Origin: an uncultured Lachnospiraceae bacterium
GTDB lineage: Bacteria > Bacillota > Clostridia > Lachnospirales > Lachnospiraceae
Direction of reading: 5' to 3'
Assembly: GCA_934438085.1 (NCBI GenBank)
Contig: CAKSBC010000007.1
Coordinates: forward strand, 38,657 to 102,656
DNA length: 64,000 nt
Part shown: piece by piece, positions 1 through 7,249 of the stretch
Layout: each line of letters begins with the position of its first letter
Numbering within the stretch: position 1 is the stretch's first letter
Program-made: the position numbers and the translations under genes
Notes under the pieces: generated by a model
The model's input: only the letters and a program-made list of their open reading frames with translations
Databases searched by the model: none
Told to the model about the DNA's origin: nothing

Positions 1-439
1 AGAGTCTGAGTCTGTAGTTACCGAGACTGTCATAGAAGGTATACTCTCCCATGTAAGAGTCCTTTGAAGCCATTACTGCCTTATCACCTACGGTAACCAC
101 AATATTTGCAATAAGGTCAGTATCGCAAAGAGAGTTGTATCGCAAGATATTCCAAAGATTATAGGTAAGTCCTTCGTTAATATAGTCCTGCTCAGCCTTT
201 TTGAAATCTACATCTGTGGTTATATAATATATCTGGTTCTGAACTCTCGATATGATATTCTCAAGGTTCTTATCTGTCGACTTTGCAAGCTCCAAAAGAT
301 TTTCCTTCTGCTGGGAAAATACAAGCCTATGGCTTTGTCTGTTGCTGTTAAATGTAAAAAGCGCACCTGCAATTACAAACAGAATTCCTAAGAGAATGAC
401 CTTAAAATATTTTTTTCTATCTACACCGCTATGCTTCAT
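1..439 (-). CDS. Membrane sensor protein, probable histidine kinase (N-terminal part)
   Basis: The gene runs leftward off the window, so only about 146 codons are present. The first ten residues are basic. Residues about 11-30 form one hydrophobic membrane segment. The remainder, rich in Asp, Asn and Tyr, looks like an extracytoplasmic sensing domain. A second membrane segment, HAMP and kinase core would lie outside the window. The start codon follows the stop of the response regulator by four bases, the arrangement of a two-component operon, which is why a histidine kinase is the best call. The catalytic part is not visible, so another membrane sensor such as a diguanylate cyclase cannot be excluded. 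Confidence 0.6.
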   Translation of the reverse strand, partial: MKHSGVDRKKYFKVILLGILFVIAGALFTFNSNRQSHRLVFSQQKENLLELAKSTDKNLENIISRVQNQIYYITTDVDFKKAEQDYINEGLTYNLWNILRYNSLCDTDLIANIVVTVGDKAVMASKDSYMGEYTFYDSLGNYRLRL

Positions 440-443
440 ACAT

Positions 444-1127
444 TTAAACTACAAATTTATATCCGAGTCCTCTTACATTCTGAATAAACTTTGGATGGGA
501 AGGATCATCCTCAACCTTTTGTCTCAATCTGTTAATGTAAACCATGATTGCATTTTCATCGATGACACTGTCTCCCCAAACCATCTCATAGATCATATCC
601 TTTGAGAATATTCTGTTGACATTATCGATAAACAGCTTCATCATAGCATTTTCCTTAGAGGTAAGATTAAGCTCATCACCGTTCTTATATAATCTTAATG
701 TGCTTGTGTTATACATGAACGGGCCTGCTGATATAGTATTTTCCTCACCCTGATGACTGCCCTTGCTTCGCCTGATCATAGCCTTGACCTTGGCTCCGAG
801 CGTGACAGGATTAAATGGCTTCGTCACATAATCATCAGCACCAATATCAAGTCCAAACAGCTGATCATAATCCTCTTTTCTTCCGCTGACAACGATTATC
901 GGTGTTGTTATATTGCGCTCTCTTAATATCTTGATGACGTCAAAACCGTCGATACCATGCATGTTAATGTCAAGAAGTATGCAGTCATACTTTCCCTTTT
1001 CCACCATCAATATAGCATCTTCGCCGCTGTGAGCAAGATCAGCATCAATGCCGTTGCTTCTTATAACCTTATAAAGTATCTCTATTACCGATTTGTCATC
1101 ATCGACTATAAGCACCTTATCATCCAT
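444..1127 (-). CDS. OmpR-family response regulator
   Basis: A 227-residue DNA-binding response regulator. The receiver domain fills residues 1-120: acidic pocket D9-D10, phospho-acceptor D53 in the segment ILLDINMHG, and the conserved Lys in VTKPF. The C-terminal winged helix (about 130-227) has the usual ending GLGYKFVV. The ATG at 1127 is preferred over an in-frame GTG nine bases upstream because AGGAG lies eight bases before the ATG and abuts the GTG. It is presumably phosphorylated by the kinase encoded immediately downstream. The signal and targets cannot be read from the sequence. Confidence 0.9.
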   Translation of the reverse strand: MDDKVLIVDDDKSVIEILYKVIRSNGIDADLAHSGEDAILMVEKGKYDCILLDINMHGIDGFDVIKILRERNITTPIIVVSGRKEDYDQLFGLDIGADDYVTKPFNPVTLGAKVKAMIRRSKGSHQGEENTISAGPFMYNTSTLRLYKNGDELNLTSKENAMMKLFIDNVNRIFSKDMIYEMVWGDSVIDENAIMVYINRLRQKVEDDPSHPKFIQNVRGLGYKFVV

Positions 1128-1322
1128 TTTATGCACTCCTATTATATAATGCCTTAGCTTATTTTATAAATATACCACTTTCTGAATACCTGTTAATTGT
1201 ATCATACAATTCTTTGTATGAAAAATCTTTTACAGAAATTAACAGCGATCCTTGTTATGACCGTTCTTATTATTTGTATTATAATCATATGAAAATTCGT
1301 ATATCTTTAGAGGGGAAGAGGT

Positions 1323-2597
1323 ATGAATAAGAGATTTCATTATGCCTTTGTGATATGCTTTGCATGCACAATAACTCTTTTTGTATGCACAGGGCTTGCC
1401 TGCAATGACTTTTCTGTCTATATGCCCTACATATTAAAAAATTATAGCATAAGCAACACGCAGTCATCATCCATACTGCTTACCCGCAGTATCTTTGTAT
1501 TTCTGGCAGTATCAGCTGCAGGACATTATTACAAGCATTTCAGTATGCGCACAGGCATGTTTATAGCCACCCTTATTTCGGCTCTCAGCTATGTTGTGTA
1601 TAGCATTGCCTCAGGTTTCCCTATGATAATCCTGGGTGCAGCCCTTACCGGTATCGGATTCGGTATAGGTGCAACACTCCCGGTTTCCATGCTTTTAAAC
1701 AGATGGTTCAAATCCGGCCGCAACGTAGCAATGTCTATAAGTGCAATGGGTACCACTATCGCGGTAATCGGTATTCCTTCTTTAATAACGAATCTGATTG
1801 AAAATATCGGTTTAAAGCAGACCTTTCTTATTCAGGCATTATTAATGGCTGTTCTGGGCTTTATCTGCTTCCTGCTGATCAGAAGTGATCCTGAAGATAT
1901 GTCATTATCCATATATGAAAAGAACACGGCTAAGCACAATGAGCCTTCCGACTCAGGTATCACTGAACCTTCTGCTGATACCTCCGATACTGAATTCGGC
2001 AGGATACACGGTGAAATCAGACCGCACGACTGGTTTATTCTTCTGCCGACATTATTTCTTGTCGGTGTCATAGCTAACCCTGCTTATAATCACCTGTCTG
2101 TATTTTTTAACGGAGAAGGATTCTCACCGTCAGCAATTGCAATTGCATTATCATTTTCCGGAATTGCAGGCTCAGCAGGCAAATTCCTTTTCGGATGGCT
2201 TTCAGATCATGTCTCTGTATTTTTTTGTAACTTTCTGTACGGAATAATGATGACCGCCGGTCTTATCGTGCTTTGTATATCAAGATCAGATATGGGACTG
2301 TATATTGGCATAACTCTCTTTGTTGCAGGTGTCGGAATCACTGTCATAGGGCCTTCAGCCTGGGCAGGCGATCTTAGCTCAAGAGAGCAATTTGACTCGA
2401 CTATACAGCGCTTTCAGCAGATGTACAGCTTCGGTGCAATAGTATTTGCACTATTCCCGGGAGTAGTTGCTGACCACAGTCACGGCTCCTACCTTCCGGC
2501 ATATTTGATCTTCACTGCTTTTTGTGTAATCATCACTGCTGCCATACAGTATATGTATATTGCAAATATGCGCAGATCCAAATCCAAAGCGGAATGA
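1323..2597 (+). CDS. MFS transporter, monocarboxylate/oxalate-formate type
   Basis: A 424-residue integral membrane protein with about 12 hydrophobic segments in two halves joined by a polar, Ser/Asp/Glu-rich loop (about residues 195-235). The loop between segments 8 and 9 carries GKFLFGWLSDHV, a good match to MFS motif A. The overall pattern resembles OxlT-like and monocarboxylate MFS carriers. It is preceded by an AGAGG ribosome binding site and is convergent with the lar operon. Since the lar products serve lactate racemase, a lactate or other 2-hydroxyacid substrate is an attractive idea, but this rests on position only. Confidence 0.75.
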   Translation: MNKRFHYAFVICFACTITLFVCTGLACNDFSVYMPYILKNYSISNTQSSSILLTRSIFVFLAVSAAGHYYKHFSMRTGMFIATLISALSYVVYSIASGFPMIILGAALTGIGFGIGATLPVSMLLNRWFKSGRNVAMSISAMGTTIAVIGIPSLITNLIENIGLKQTFLIQALLMAVLGFICFLLIRSDPEDMSLSIYEKNTAKHNEPSDSGITEPSADTSDTEFGRIHGEIRPHDWFILLPTLFLVGVIANPAYNHLSVFFNGEGFSPSAIAIALSFSGIAGSAGKFLFGWLSDHVSVFFCNFLYGIMMTAGLIVLCISRSDMGLYIGITLFVAGVGITVIGPSAWAGDLSSREQFDSTIQRFQQMYSFGAIVFALFPGVVADHSHGSYLPAYLIFTAFCVIITAAIQYMYIANMRRSKSKAE

Positions 2598-2604
2598 AAA
2601 TTTT

Positions 2605-2648
2605 AAAACCGCCGGCAAGCCTTATATCATCAGCTTATCGGCGGTTTC
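2605..2648. terminator. Bidirectional terminator between the MFS gene and larC2
   Basis: AAACCGCCG at 2606-2614 pairs perfectly with CGGCGGTTT at 2639-2647, with a 24-base loop. It lies just after the stop of the rightward transporter gene and downstream of the leftward larC2 gene, so it can serve both. The long loop makes it less than ideal. Confidence 0.6.
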
Positions 2649-2696
2649 AACCAATACTTATTCTATATCAATTCTCTTTATTTCTATAATTCCGCT

Positions 2697-3161
2697 TTAC
2701 TTATCCTGCTTCCTAAAGCTCTCCGCATACTGTCTTGCCTCAGCAATGCTTATGCCGCGCTTAGAAGCGATAACAGCAAGATCATCATATTCAAGCTTTT
2801 CCCTGCTCGTACCATAGCCAAAAACATGCTTCGCTCTTACAGCTCCGTCAGGTGTTTCTATAGTTTCAAACTCACGCTTAAGTATATATCTTGACATAAG
2901 CTTTTCGCGTATTCCTATCGTACGTGTGTGCTTGAACATAGCTCTTATTACATCCTGCTTTCTATCTTCTCTGCATAAAACATTGAGTATAGTACCGGGC
3001 CTGTTCTTTTTCATTACTGCAGGAAGAGCATAAACATCCACGGCTCCTGCCTCAAGCAGTCTGTCAAAGGCATAGCCAATTTCTTCCGCCGTCATATCGT
3101 CAACATTGGCAGAAAGCTCTATGATCTCATCATTAAGTTCTAAATCAATATCTGCAGTCAT
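2697..3161 (-). CDS. larC2: LarC C-terminal half as a separate gene (nickel insertion)
   Basis: This 154-residue protein matches the C-terminal domain of LarC, the CTP-dependent enzyme that inserts nickel into the pyridinium bis-thiocarboxylate mononucleotide. Recognisable parts are NVDDMTAEEIGYAFDRLLEAGA near the N-terminus and the KKNRPG segment. In Lactobacillus plantarum the two LarC halves are joined by a programmed frameshift. Here larC1 ends 80 bases upstream in a different frame, and an in-frame TGA sits two codons before this ATG, so it must be translated from its own start. The nearest purine-rich stretch (AAAGG) is about 13 bases upstream, rather far. Last gene of larE-larB-larC1-larC2. 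Confidence 0.85.
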   Translation of the reverse strand: MTADIDLELNDEIIELSANVDDMTAEEIGYAFDRLLEAGAVDVYALPAVMKKNRPGTILNVLCREDRKQDVIRAMFKHTRTIGIREKLMSRYILKREFETIETPDGAVRAKHVFGYGTSREKLEYDDLAVIASKRGISIAEARQYAESFRKQDK

Positions 3162-3241
3162 AAATCAGCTATTACCTTTCATAATGCTTAAAGCAAAAAT
3201 TTCGCATGAAAATGTCTTTGTCTTTATCCGAAGTCAAGCTG

Positions 3242-4144
3242 TCAGTCGGTTTCTCCAAGCATAGCCACAACGCAGTTTGCTGCTTCGAAATCCTTTTTGC
3301 CCATTCCGTAGCCTATTCTTGACACCTTCATCTGAGGCATAGGTCCGAATGTTGTAACAAAATGCTTAAGGAGTGCAGCGCCTGTAGGTGTGCAAAGCTC
3401 ACCCTTAATATTGTTGTTGTAGATAGGCACGTTCTTAAGTATGTTTGCAGTTGCAGGAGTAGGCACCGGCATGATTCCGTGCGCACATCTTACCTGTCCC
3501 CAGCCAACATTGACAGGAGAAGCTATTACCTGCTCCGGAGCTATCATTCTCATAAGGAGACATGCAGCCGAAATATCAGCTACAGCATCTATTTCACCTA
3601 CCTCATGAAAATGTATCTGCTTAACAGGCACTCCGTGTGCCTTGCTTTCAGCCTTTCCGATAATCCTGTATATTTCTCTGAAATCAGCTCTTACGTCATC
3701 CGGCAGGTTCATCTTAAGCTTTGCATTTTCTGCACTGTCAGTCTTTTCAGTCTCTGCCTCTGTATTAGCAGTCGCCTCTGCAGATCCTGCATCACAAGCG
3801 CTGTGGTCGTGATCGTGCGGATGTTCATGATCATGCTCGTGGGTATGAGGATGCTCGTGATCATGGTCATGGTCCTGAGAATGTTCATGATCGTGAGTGT
3901 GTGCATGGCTGTGAGCAAACATCTCCTCACTTTCCTCTGTACCGTTAACTATAACACTCATATGTGTTCCGACGATACCGCATTTTTCGGATCTTTCAGG
4001 TACAAATTCAACACCCGGTATATTGAGCTCCTTAAGTGCTTCAAGTGCCTTTTCCTTATCGGCATCGCTTAAAAGCTCAAATAAAGCTGCTGTCAGCATA
4101 TCTCCTGCTGCACCCATTCCAAGATTCAAATACAATGTTTTCAT
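3242..4144 (-). CDS. larC1: LarC N-terminal half with a histidine-rich insert
   Basis: A 300-residue match to the N-terminal domain of LarC (start MKTLYLNLGMGAAGDML; later HFHEVGEIDAVADI and CTPTGAALLKH). Residues about 78-115 are an insert dominated by His, Asp and Glu, with some twenty histidines in H-x-H and D-H patterns, followed by an Ala/Thr/Glu-rich linker. Such stretches bind nickel or zinc in metallochaperones, so it may load or store Ni for cofactor assembly (inference). The start overlaps the larB stop by four bases (ATGA) and has GAGGTGAG upstream. It ends without reading into larC2. Confidence 0.9.
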   Translation of the reverse strand: MKTLYLNLGMGAAGDMLTAALFELLSDADKEKALEALKELNIPGVEFVPERSEKCGIVGTHMSVIVNGTEESEEMFAHSHAHTHDHEHSQDHDHDHEHPHTHEHDHEHPHDHDHSACDAGSAEATANTEAETEKTDSAENAKLKMNLPDDVRADFREIYRIIGKAESKAHGVPVKQIHFHEVGEIDAVADISAACLLMRMIAPEQVIASPVNVGWGQVRCAHGIMPVPTPATANILKNVPIYNNNIKGELCTPTGAALLKHFVTTFGPMPQMKVSRIGYGMGKKDFEAANCVVAMLGETD

Positions 4145-4896
4145 TTTTTTCTCACCTCATGATTTATCATACTTGCAAGATAGCCTGCACCAAAACCATT
4201 ATCAATATTTACAACTGAAACTCCGCTTGCGCATGAATTAAGCATTGAAAGCAATGCTGCTATACCATTGAAGGCTGCTCCGTAGCCCACACTTGTAGGA
4301 ACAGCGATTACCGGGCAATCGGCAAGACCGCCTACAACGCTTGCAAGTGCGCCTTCCATGCCGGCTATGGCGATTATAACGCTTGCCTGCATAAGCTCCT
4401 CTGAATGAGCGAGCAGTCTGTGAAGTCCGGCTACACCGACATCAAAAAGTCTTACTACCTCATTACCGTATATCTCTGCGGTAAGTGCCGCTTCCTCAGC
4501 AACAGGAATGTCACTTGTTCCGCCTGTACAGATAACTATTTTTCCGATTCCGTCAGGCTCAGGCAGCTCTCCGACTATTCCGATACCGCAGTCAGAATGA
4601 TACTTAAGCTCCACTTCCTTTGCAACAACAGCGGCCTTTTCCTTATCCATACGAGTTATAAGAATGGCATCATGGCCGTGCTCTTTGAGGTTTTTAACAA
4701 TTCCTATAATATGCTCAGGAGTCTTTCCGGCTCCGTATATAACCTCTGCAGCTCCCTGACGGATCTTTCTGTGATGATCTATTTTCGCATAGCCGAGATC
4801 TGAAAACGGTTCCATTTTTATTTTAAGCTCTGCATCCTCTACAGACATGGCTCCGCTTTTAACATCCTCAAGTATACGTTTTATTTCTGTATTCAT
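4141..4896 (-). CDS. larB: LarB, NaAD carboxylase/hydrolase of nickel-pincer cofactor synthesis
   Basis: A 251-residue full-length LarB. The family carboxylates C5 of the pyridinium ring of nicotinic acid adenine dinucleotide and cleaves its phosphoanhydride. The C-terminal two thirds is PurE-like, with VICTGGTSDIPVAEEA and the AGMEGALASVVGG and PTSVGYGAAFNG segments. The start overlaps the larE stop (TGATG) and the end overlaps larC1 by four bases, so the three genes are translationally coupled. No lactate racemase larA is present in the window, so the final acceptor of the cofactor is unknown here. Confidence 0.93.
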   Translation of the reverse strand: MNTEIKRILEDVKSGAMSVEDAELKIKMEPFSDLGYAKIDHHRKIRQGAAEVIYGAGKTPEHIIGIVKNLKEHGHDAILITRMDKEKAAVVAKEVELKYHSDCGIGIVGELPEPDGIGKIVICTGGTSDIPVAEEAALTAEIYGNEVVRLFDVGVAGLHRLLAHSEELMQASVIIAIAGMEGALASVVGGLADCPVIAVPTSVGYGAAFNGIAALLSMLNSCASGVSVVNIDNGFGAGYLASMINHEVRKK

Positions 4897-5642
4897 CAGC
4901 GAACCTCCAGATCAAGTGTAACTGCCTTATAGTACTTTTTAAGCTCTTTAAGGATCTCATCACGCTCAGCCATAAGCTTTGAAAGCTGCGCCTCTTTAAG
5001 CTGTATCTTGGCACTGCCGTCTGTGGTCATTCTTATCCTGAAATCAGAATATCCCTTTGATGCCATGAAGCCTTCAGCTTTTTCGGTTATTTCAAGAGCT
5101 TCTTTGGTTATCCTTGTTCCTGCCGGGATCCTTGTCGCAAGACATGCATAGGAAGGCTTATCCCATGTGAAAAGTCCTGCCTCCTTTGAAAGCTCTCTTA
5201 CCATCGCCTTGGTAAGTCCGCATTCTCTTAATGGTGACTTTACCGTAAGCTCCTTAAGAGCCTTCATGCCCGGTCTGTCTGCTACATCGTCTGATGCATT
5301 AGTACCGTCTAAAAGCACGCTGTAGCCATCTGCCCTTGCAGCCTTCCATATATTGCCGAATACCTGCTGTTTACAGTAGTAGCAGCGGTTTGAAGGGTTT
5401 TTAACCACATCCTCACATGAGAGCACATCAGCCTCAAGCACCTTCATTTCAGCACCTACATCGCCTGCAAGTCTGATTGCATCATCAAGCTCAAACTGCG
5501 GCTGAAATGCAGCATTTACATAATATGCGGTAACCTGTGCTCCTGCCTTAACAGCCGCATAAAGCAGATATGAAGAATCTACTCCGCCTGAAAATGCGAC
5601 TGCAACCTTATTATTCTCTTTAAAAAACTGATTAAGATCCAT
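4896..5642 (-). CDS. larE: LarE, ATP-dependent sulfur insertase of nickel-pincer cofactor synthesis
   Basis: About 248 residues; a PP-loop ATPase with SGGVDSSYLL near the N-terminus. LarE activates the pyridinium biscarboxylate and installs sulfur. Besides the conserved Cys in PSYACLATRIPAG there is a CYYCK pair (NRCYYCKQ), giving three cysteines in positions that suggest the iron-sulfur-cluster version of LarE rather than the sacrificial single-Cys version of L. plantarum (inference). The ATG at 5642 is chosen over an upstream in-frame ATG because GGGGAAGG lies eight bases before it. First gene of the lar operon. Confidence 0.92.
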   Translation of the reverse strand: MDLNQFFKENNKVAVAFSGGVDSSYLLYAAVKAGAQVTAYYVNAAFQPQFELDDAIRLAGDVGAEMKVLEADVLSCEDVVKNPSNRCYYCKQQVFGNIWKAARADGYSVLLDGTNASDDVADRPGMKALKELTVKSPLRECGLTKAMVRELSKEAGLFTWDKPSYACLATRIPAGTRITKEALEITEKAEGFMASKGYSDFRIRMTTDGSAKIQLKEAQLSKLMAERDEILKELKKYYKAVTLDLEVR

Positions 5643-5681
5643 TGTATTTACCTTCCCCGTGTAAATATTAATATGCGCAAA

Positions 5682-5717
5682 AAGGTACACTCTCCCCGTT
5701 TAAGGAAAATGTACCTT
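5682..5717 (-). promoter_or_regulatory. Hairpin with T-tract in the larE leader
   Basis: On the minus strand an 8-bp stem (AAGGTACA/TGTACCTT) is followed at once by TTTTT and lies about 36 bases before the larE start. It could be a terminator isolating larE from upstream transcription or an attenuator in the larE leader. No promoter was located with confidence, so the two cannot be separated. Confidence 0.4.
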
Positions 5718-5909
5718 CATGATACTTCATCGATCTATAATGCTTTAATATTTCTTAAATGCTTTATCGTTTGAAACGGCTTAATACGATCGAGACTGCT
5801 TCATGCAGCCATCCAAATACTATGTAGCATTATAAGCGATGATGATTTTCATGTAAAGATTGTATACAAAATTAAGCTTTCTTATTTTATGCGAAATTTT
5901 GTACAAAAA

Positions 5910-7232
5910 TTATTTGTTTGTGCAGGCTCCGTCAGCTCCGAAGACATAGCTCTTTCCGTTTATCTGATGAGTTCCTGTGTACATTACACCTGCGGTACCT
6001 CCGACCTTACTCTCAAGATAATACCATTTGCCGTTATCCTGCAGCCATCCGGTGTGCATAAAGCCGTCTGCATCAAAGAAATACCAGCTGCTTCCTATCT
6101 GCTTCCAGCCGCTGTTAAACGGCTGACCGTTTACTAAATACTGCCACTTGTATGTGATCCTGTTCCAGCTTCCGTCAGCAGTGCCTATCCCTGTGCTTCC
6201 ATAGGAATATGCTCTTGCAGGGTTTGCTACAGCTGCAAAATTTCCGTCCACAACAGCCTGATAATCTGCTGTGAAATCCCAGACATTATCCACCTCATAA
6301 TCCGAAGTATCAGCAGAAGTCGTGCTTCCTGAGGCATCCGCAAAATCAGACGGTGCAATGTTGTAATACTTTGAGTCATTACCCGTAGGGATTCCTCTTA
6401 CAGTCACGCTCACCTTGCCGTCTCCCGAAGCCATGATATAGCTTGAAACGCTTAAGGAATGACCTGTGACAGTCTGATTCTTCTTGACTGACATGCCGCT
6501 TGAATTCGTATATCTTATTGTAACCTTATACTTTTCAACTCCGGATATAGAATCCCAGCTTGCTGTCTTTGATGCATAGTCAACCCTTGCATCCATGTAG
6601 CCTTCCTCATCAGAGGCTAAGGCTCTTACAGCGACACCTATCTGTCCGCCGTCAGCAGCTGCATTGATATAGCTTGATATATCCTTTGATGTATCCTTGG
6701 TCTTAAAATGCACCGTTTTATCACTGCCGTTTTTCGTGGTATAGGAAACCACCAGCTCATAATTTCCGGCGTATTTTACAGGCTCCCATGATACAGTCTT
6801 TGCCGTAAAATCTATATGCGGATTAGGAGCCGGAAGCTGATAATAAGGATAGACAAGCAGTCTTCCCTCTGCGCTCGTTCCGTCCATTCCGACGGTATCT
6901 ACATATGTGGCTCTGATACCGTTTCCGTGTACCTTTAAATCCTCATCAAGGATCTCACTGTCAGCATCCAATGTGAATCTCAGTGTATATCCCATTGTCG
7001 GATTTGCATTCATTATGTCCGCAGTGTCCACCTTGAGCTCAATTGAATCGCTGTCATCCTCGTCAAGCTCTATCTCCGGGAAAAAAGCCACTCCCGGAGT
7101 CCAGCCGCTTATATTGTCGGTATCAATAGTAAGATCGACATTTTTTACTGCTGCAAATGCAGAAACAGCCATGGAAGCCGAAAGCATCAGGCCTAAGGCC
7201 GCCGCACTTGTTATTTTATTCTTTATTTTCAT
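5910..7232 (-). CDS. Secreted cell-wall-binding repeat protein
   Basis: A 440-residue exported protein: basic N-terminus, hydrophobic segment and AFA-A signal peptidase site by about residue 28. The middle holds two similar stretches around KTVSWEPVKYAGNYELVVSYT and KTASWDSISGVEKYKVTIRYT, which look like fibronectin-type beta domains. The last about 90 residues carry choline/glucan-binding-type repeats (GWKQIGSSWYFFDADG, GWLQDNGKWYYL, INGKSYVFGADG) that anchor proteins to wall polymers. GGAGG lies seven bases before the start, and the gene follows the heptad-rich protein by 17 bases, so it is probably the surface component of the same export operon. No catalytic domain was recognised. Confidence 0.8.
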   Translation of the reverse strand: MKIKNKITSAAALGLMLSASMAVSAFAAVKNVDLTIDTDNISGWTPGVAFFPEIELDEDDSDSIELKVDTADIMNANPTMGYTLRFTLDADSEILDEDLKVHGNGIRATYVDTVGMDGTSAEGRLLVYPYYQLPAPNPHIDFTAKTVSWEPVKYAGNYELVVSYTTKNGSDKTVHFKTKDTSKDISSYINAAADGGQIGVAVRALASDEEGYMDARVDYASKTASWDSISGVEKYKVTIRYTNSSGMSVKKNQTVTGHSLSVSSYIMASGDGKVSVTVRGIPTGNDSKYYNIAPSDFADASGSTTSADTSDYEVDNVWDFTADYQAVVDGNFAAVANPARAYSYGSTGIGTADGSWNRITYKWQYLVNGQPFNSGWKQIGSSWYFFDADGFMHTGWLQDNGKWYYLESKVGGTAGVMYTGTHQINGKSYVFGADGACTNK

Positions 7233-7249
7233 GTAAATACCTCCGTTTA

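Noticed and set aside
252..605. Rightward 117-codon open frame at the left end
   Set aside because: It lies antisense over the sensor and response-regulator genes, has no ribosome binding site and a low-complexity product.
3162..3241. Programmed frameshift joining larC1 and larC2
   Set aside because: The second gene has an in-frame TGA two codons before its ATG and lies 80 bases downstream, so ribosomes cannot shift directly from one to the other.
3829..3905. Repetitive GAT/CAT stretch that could be a tandem repeat or CRISPR-like array
   Set aside because: It encodes the in-frame His/Asp-rich insert of LarC1. Units are irregular and there are no spacers.
3362..4072. Rightward 236-codon open frame opposite larC1
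   Set aside because: Antisense shadow produced by the GAT/CAT-rich histidine repeat; the product resembles nothing and starts without a ribosome binding site.
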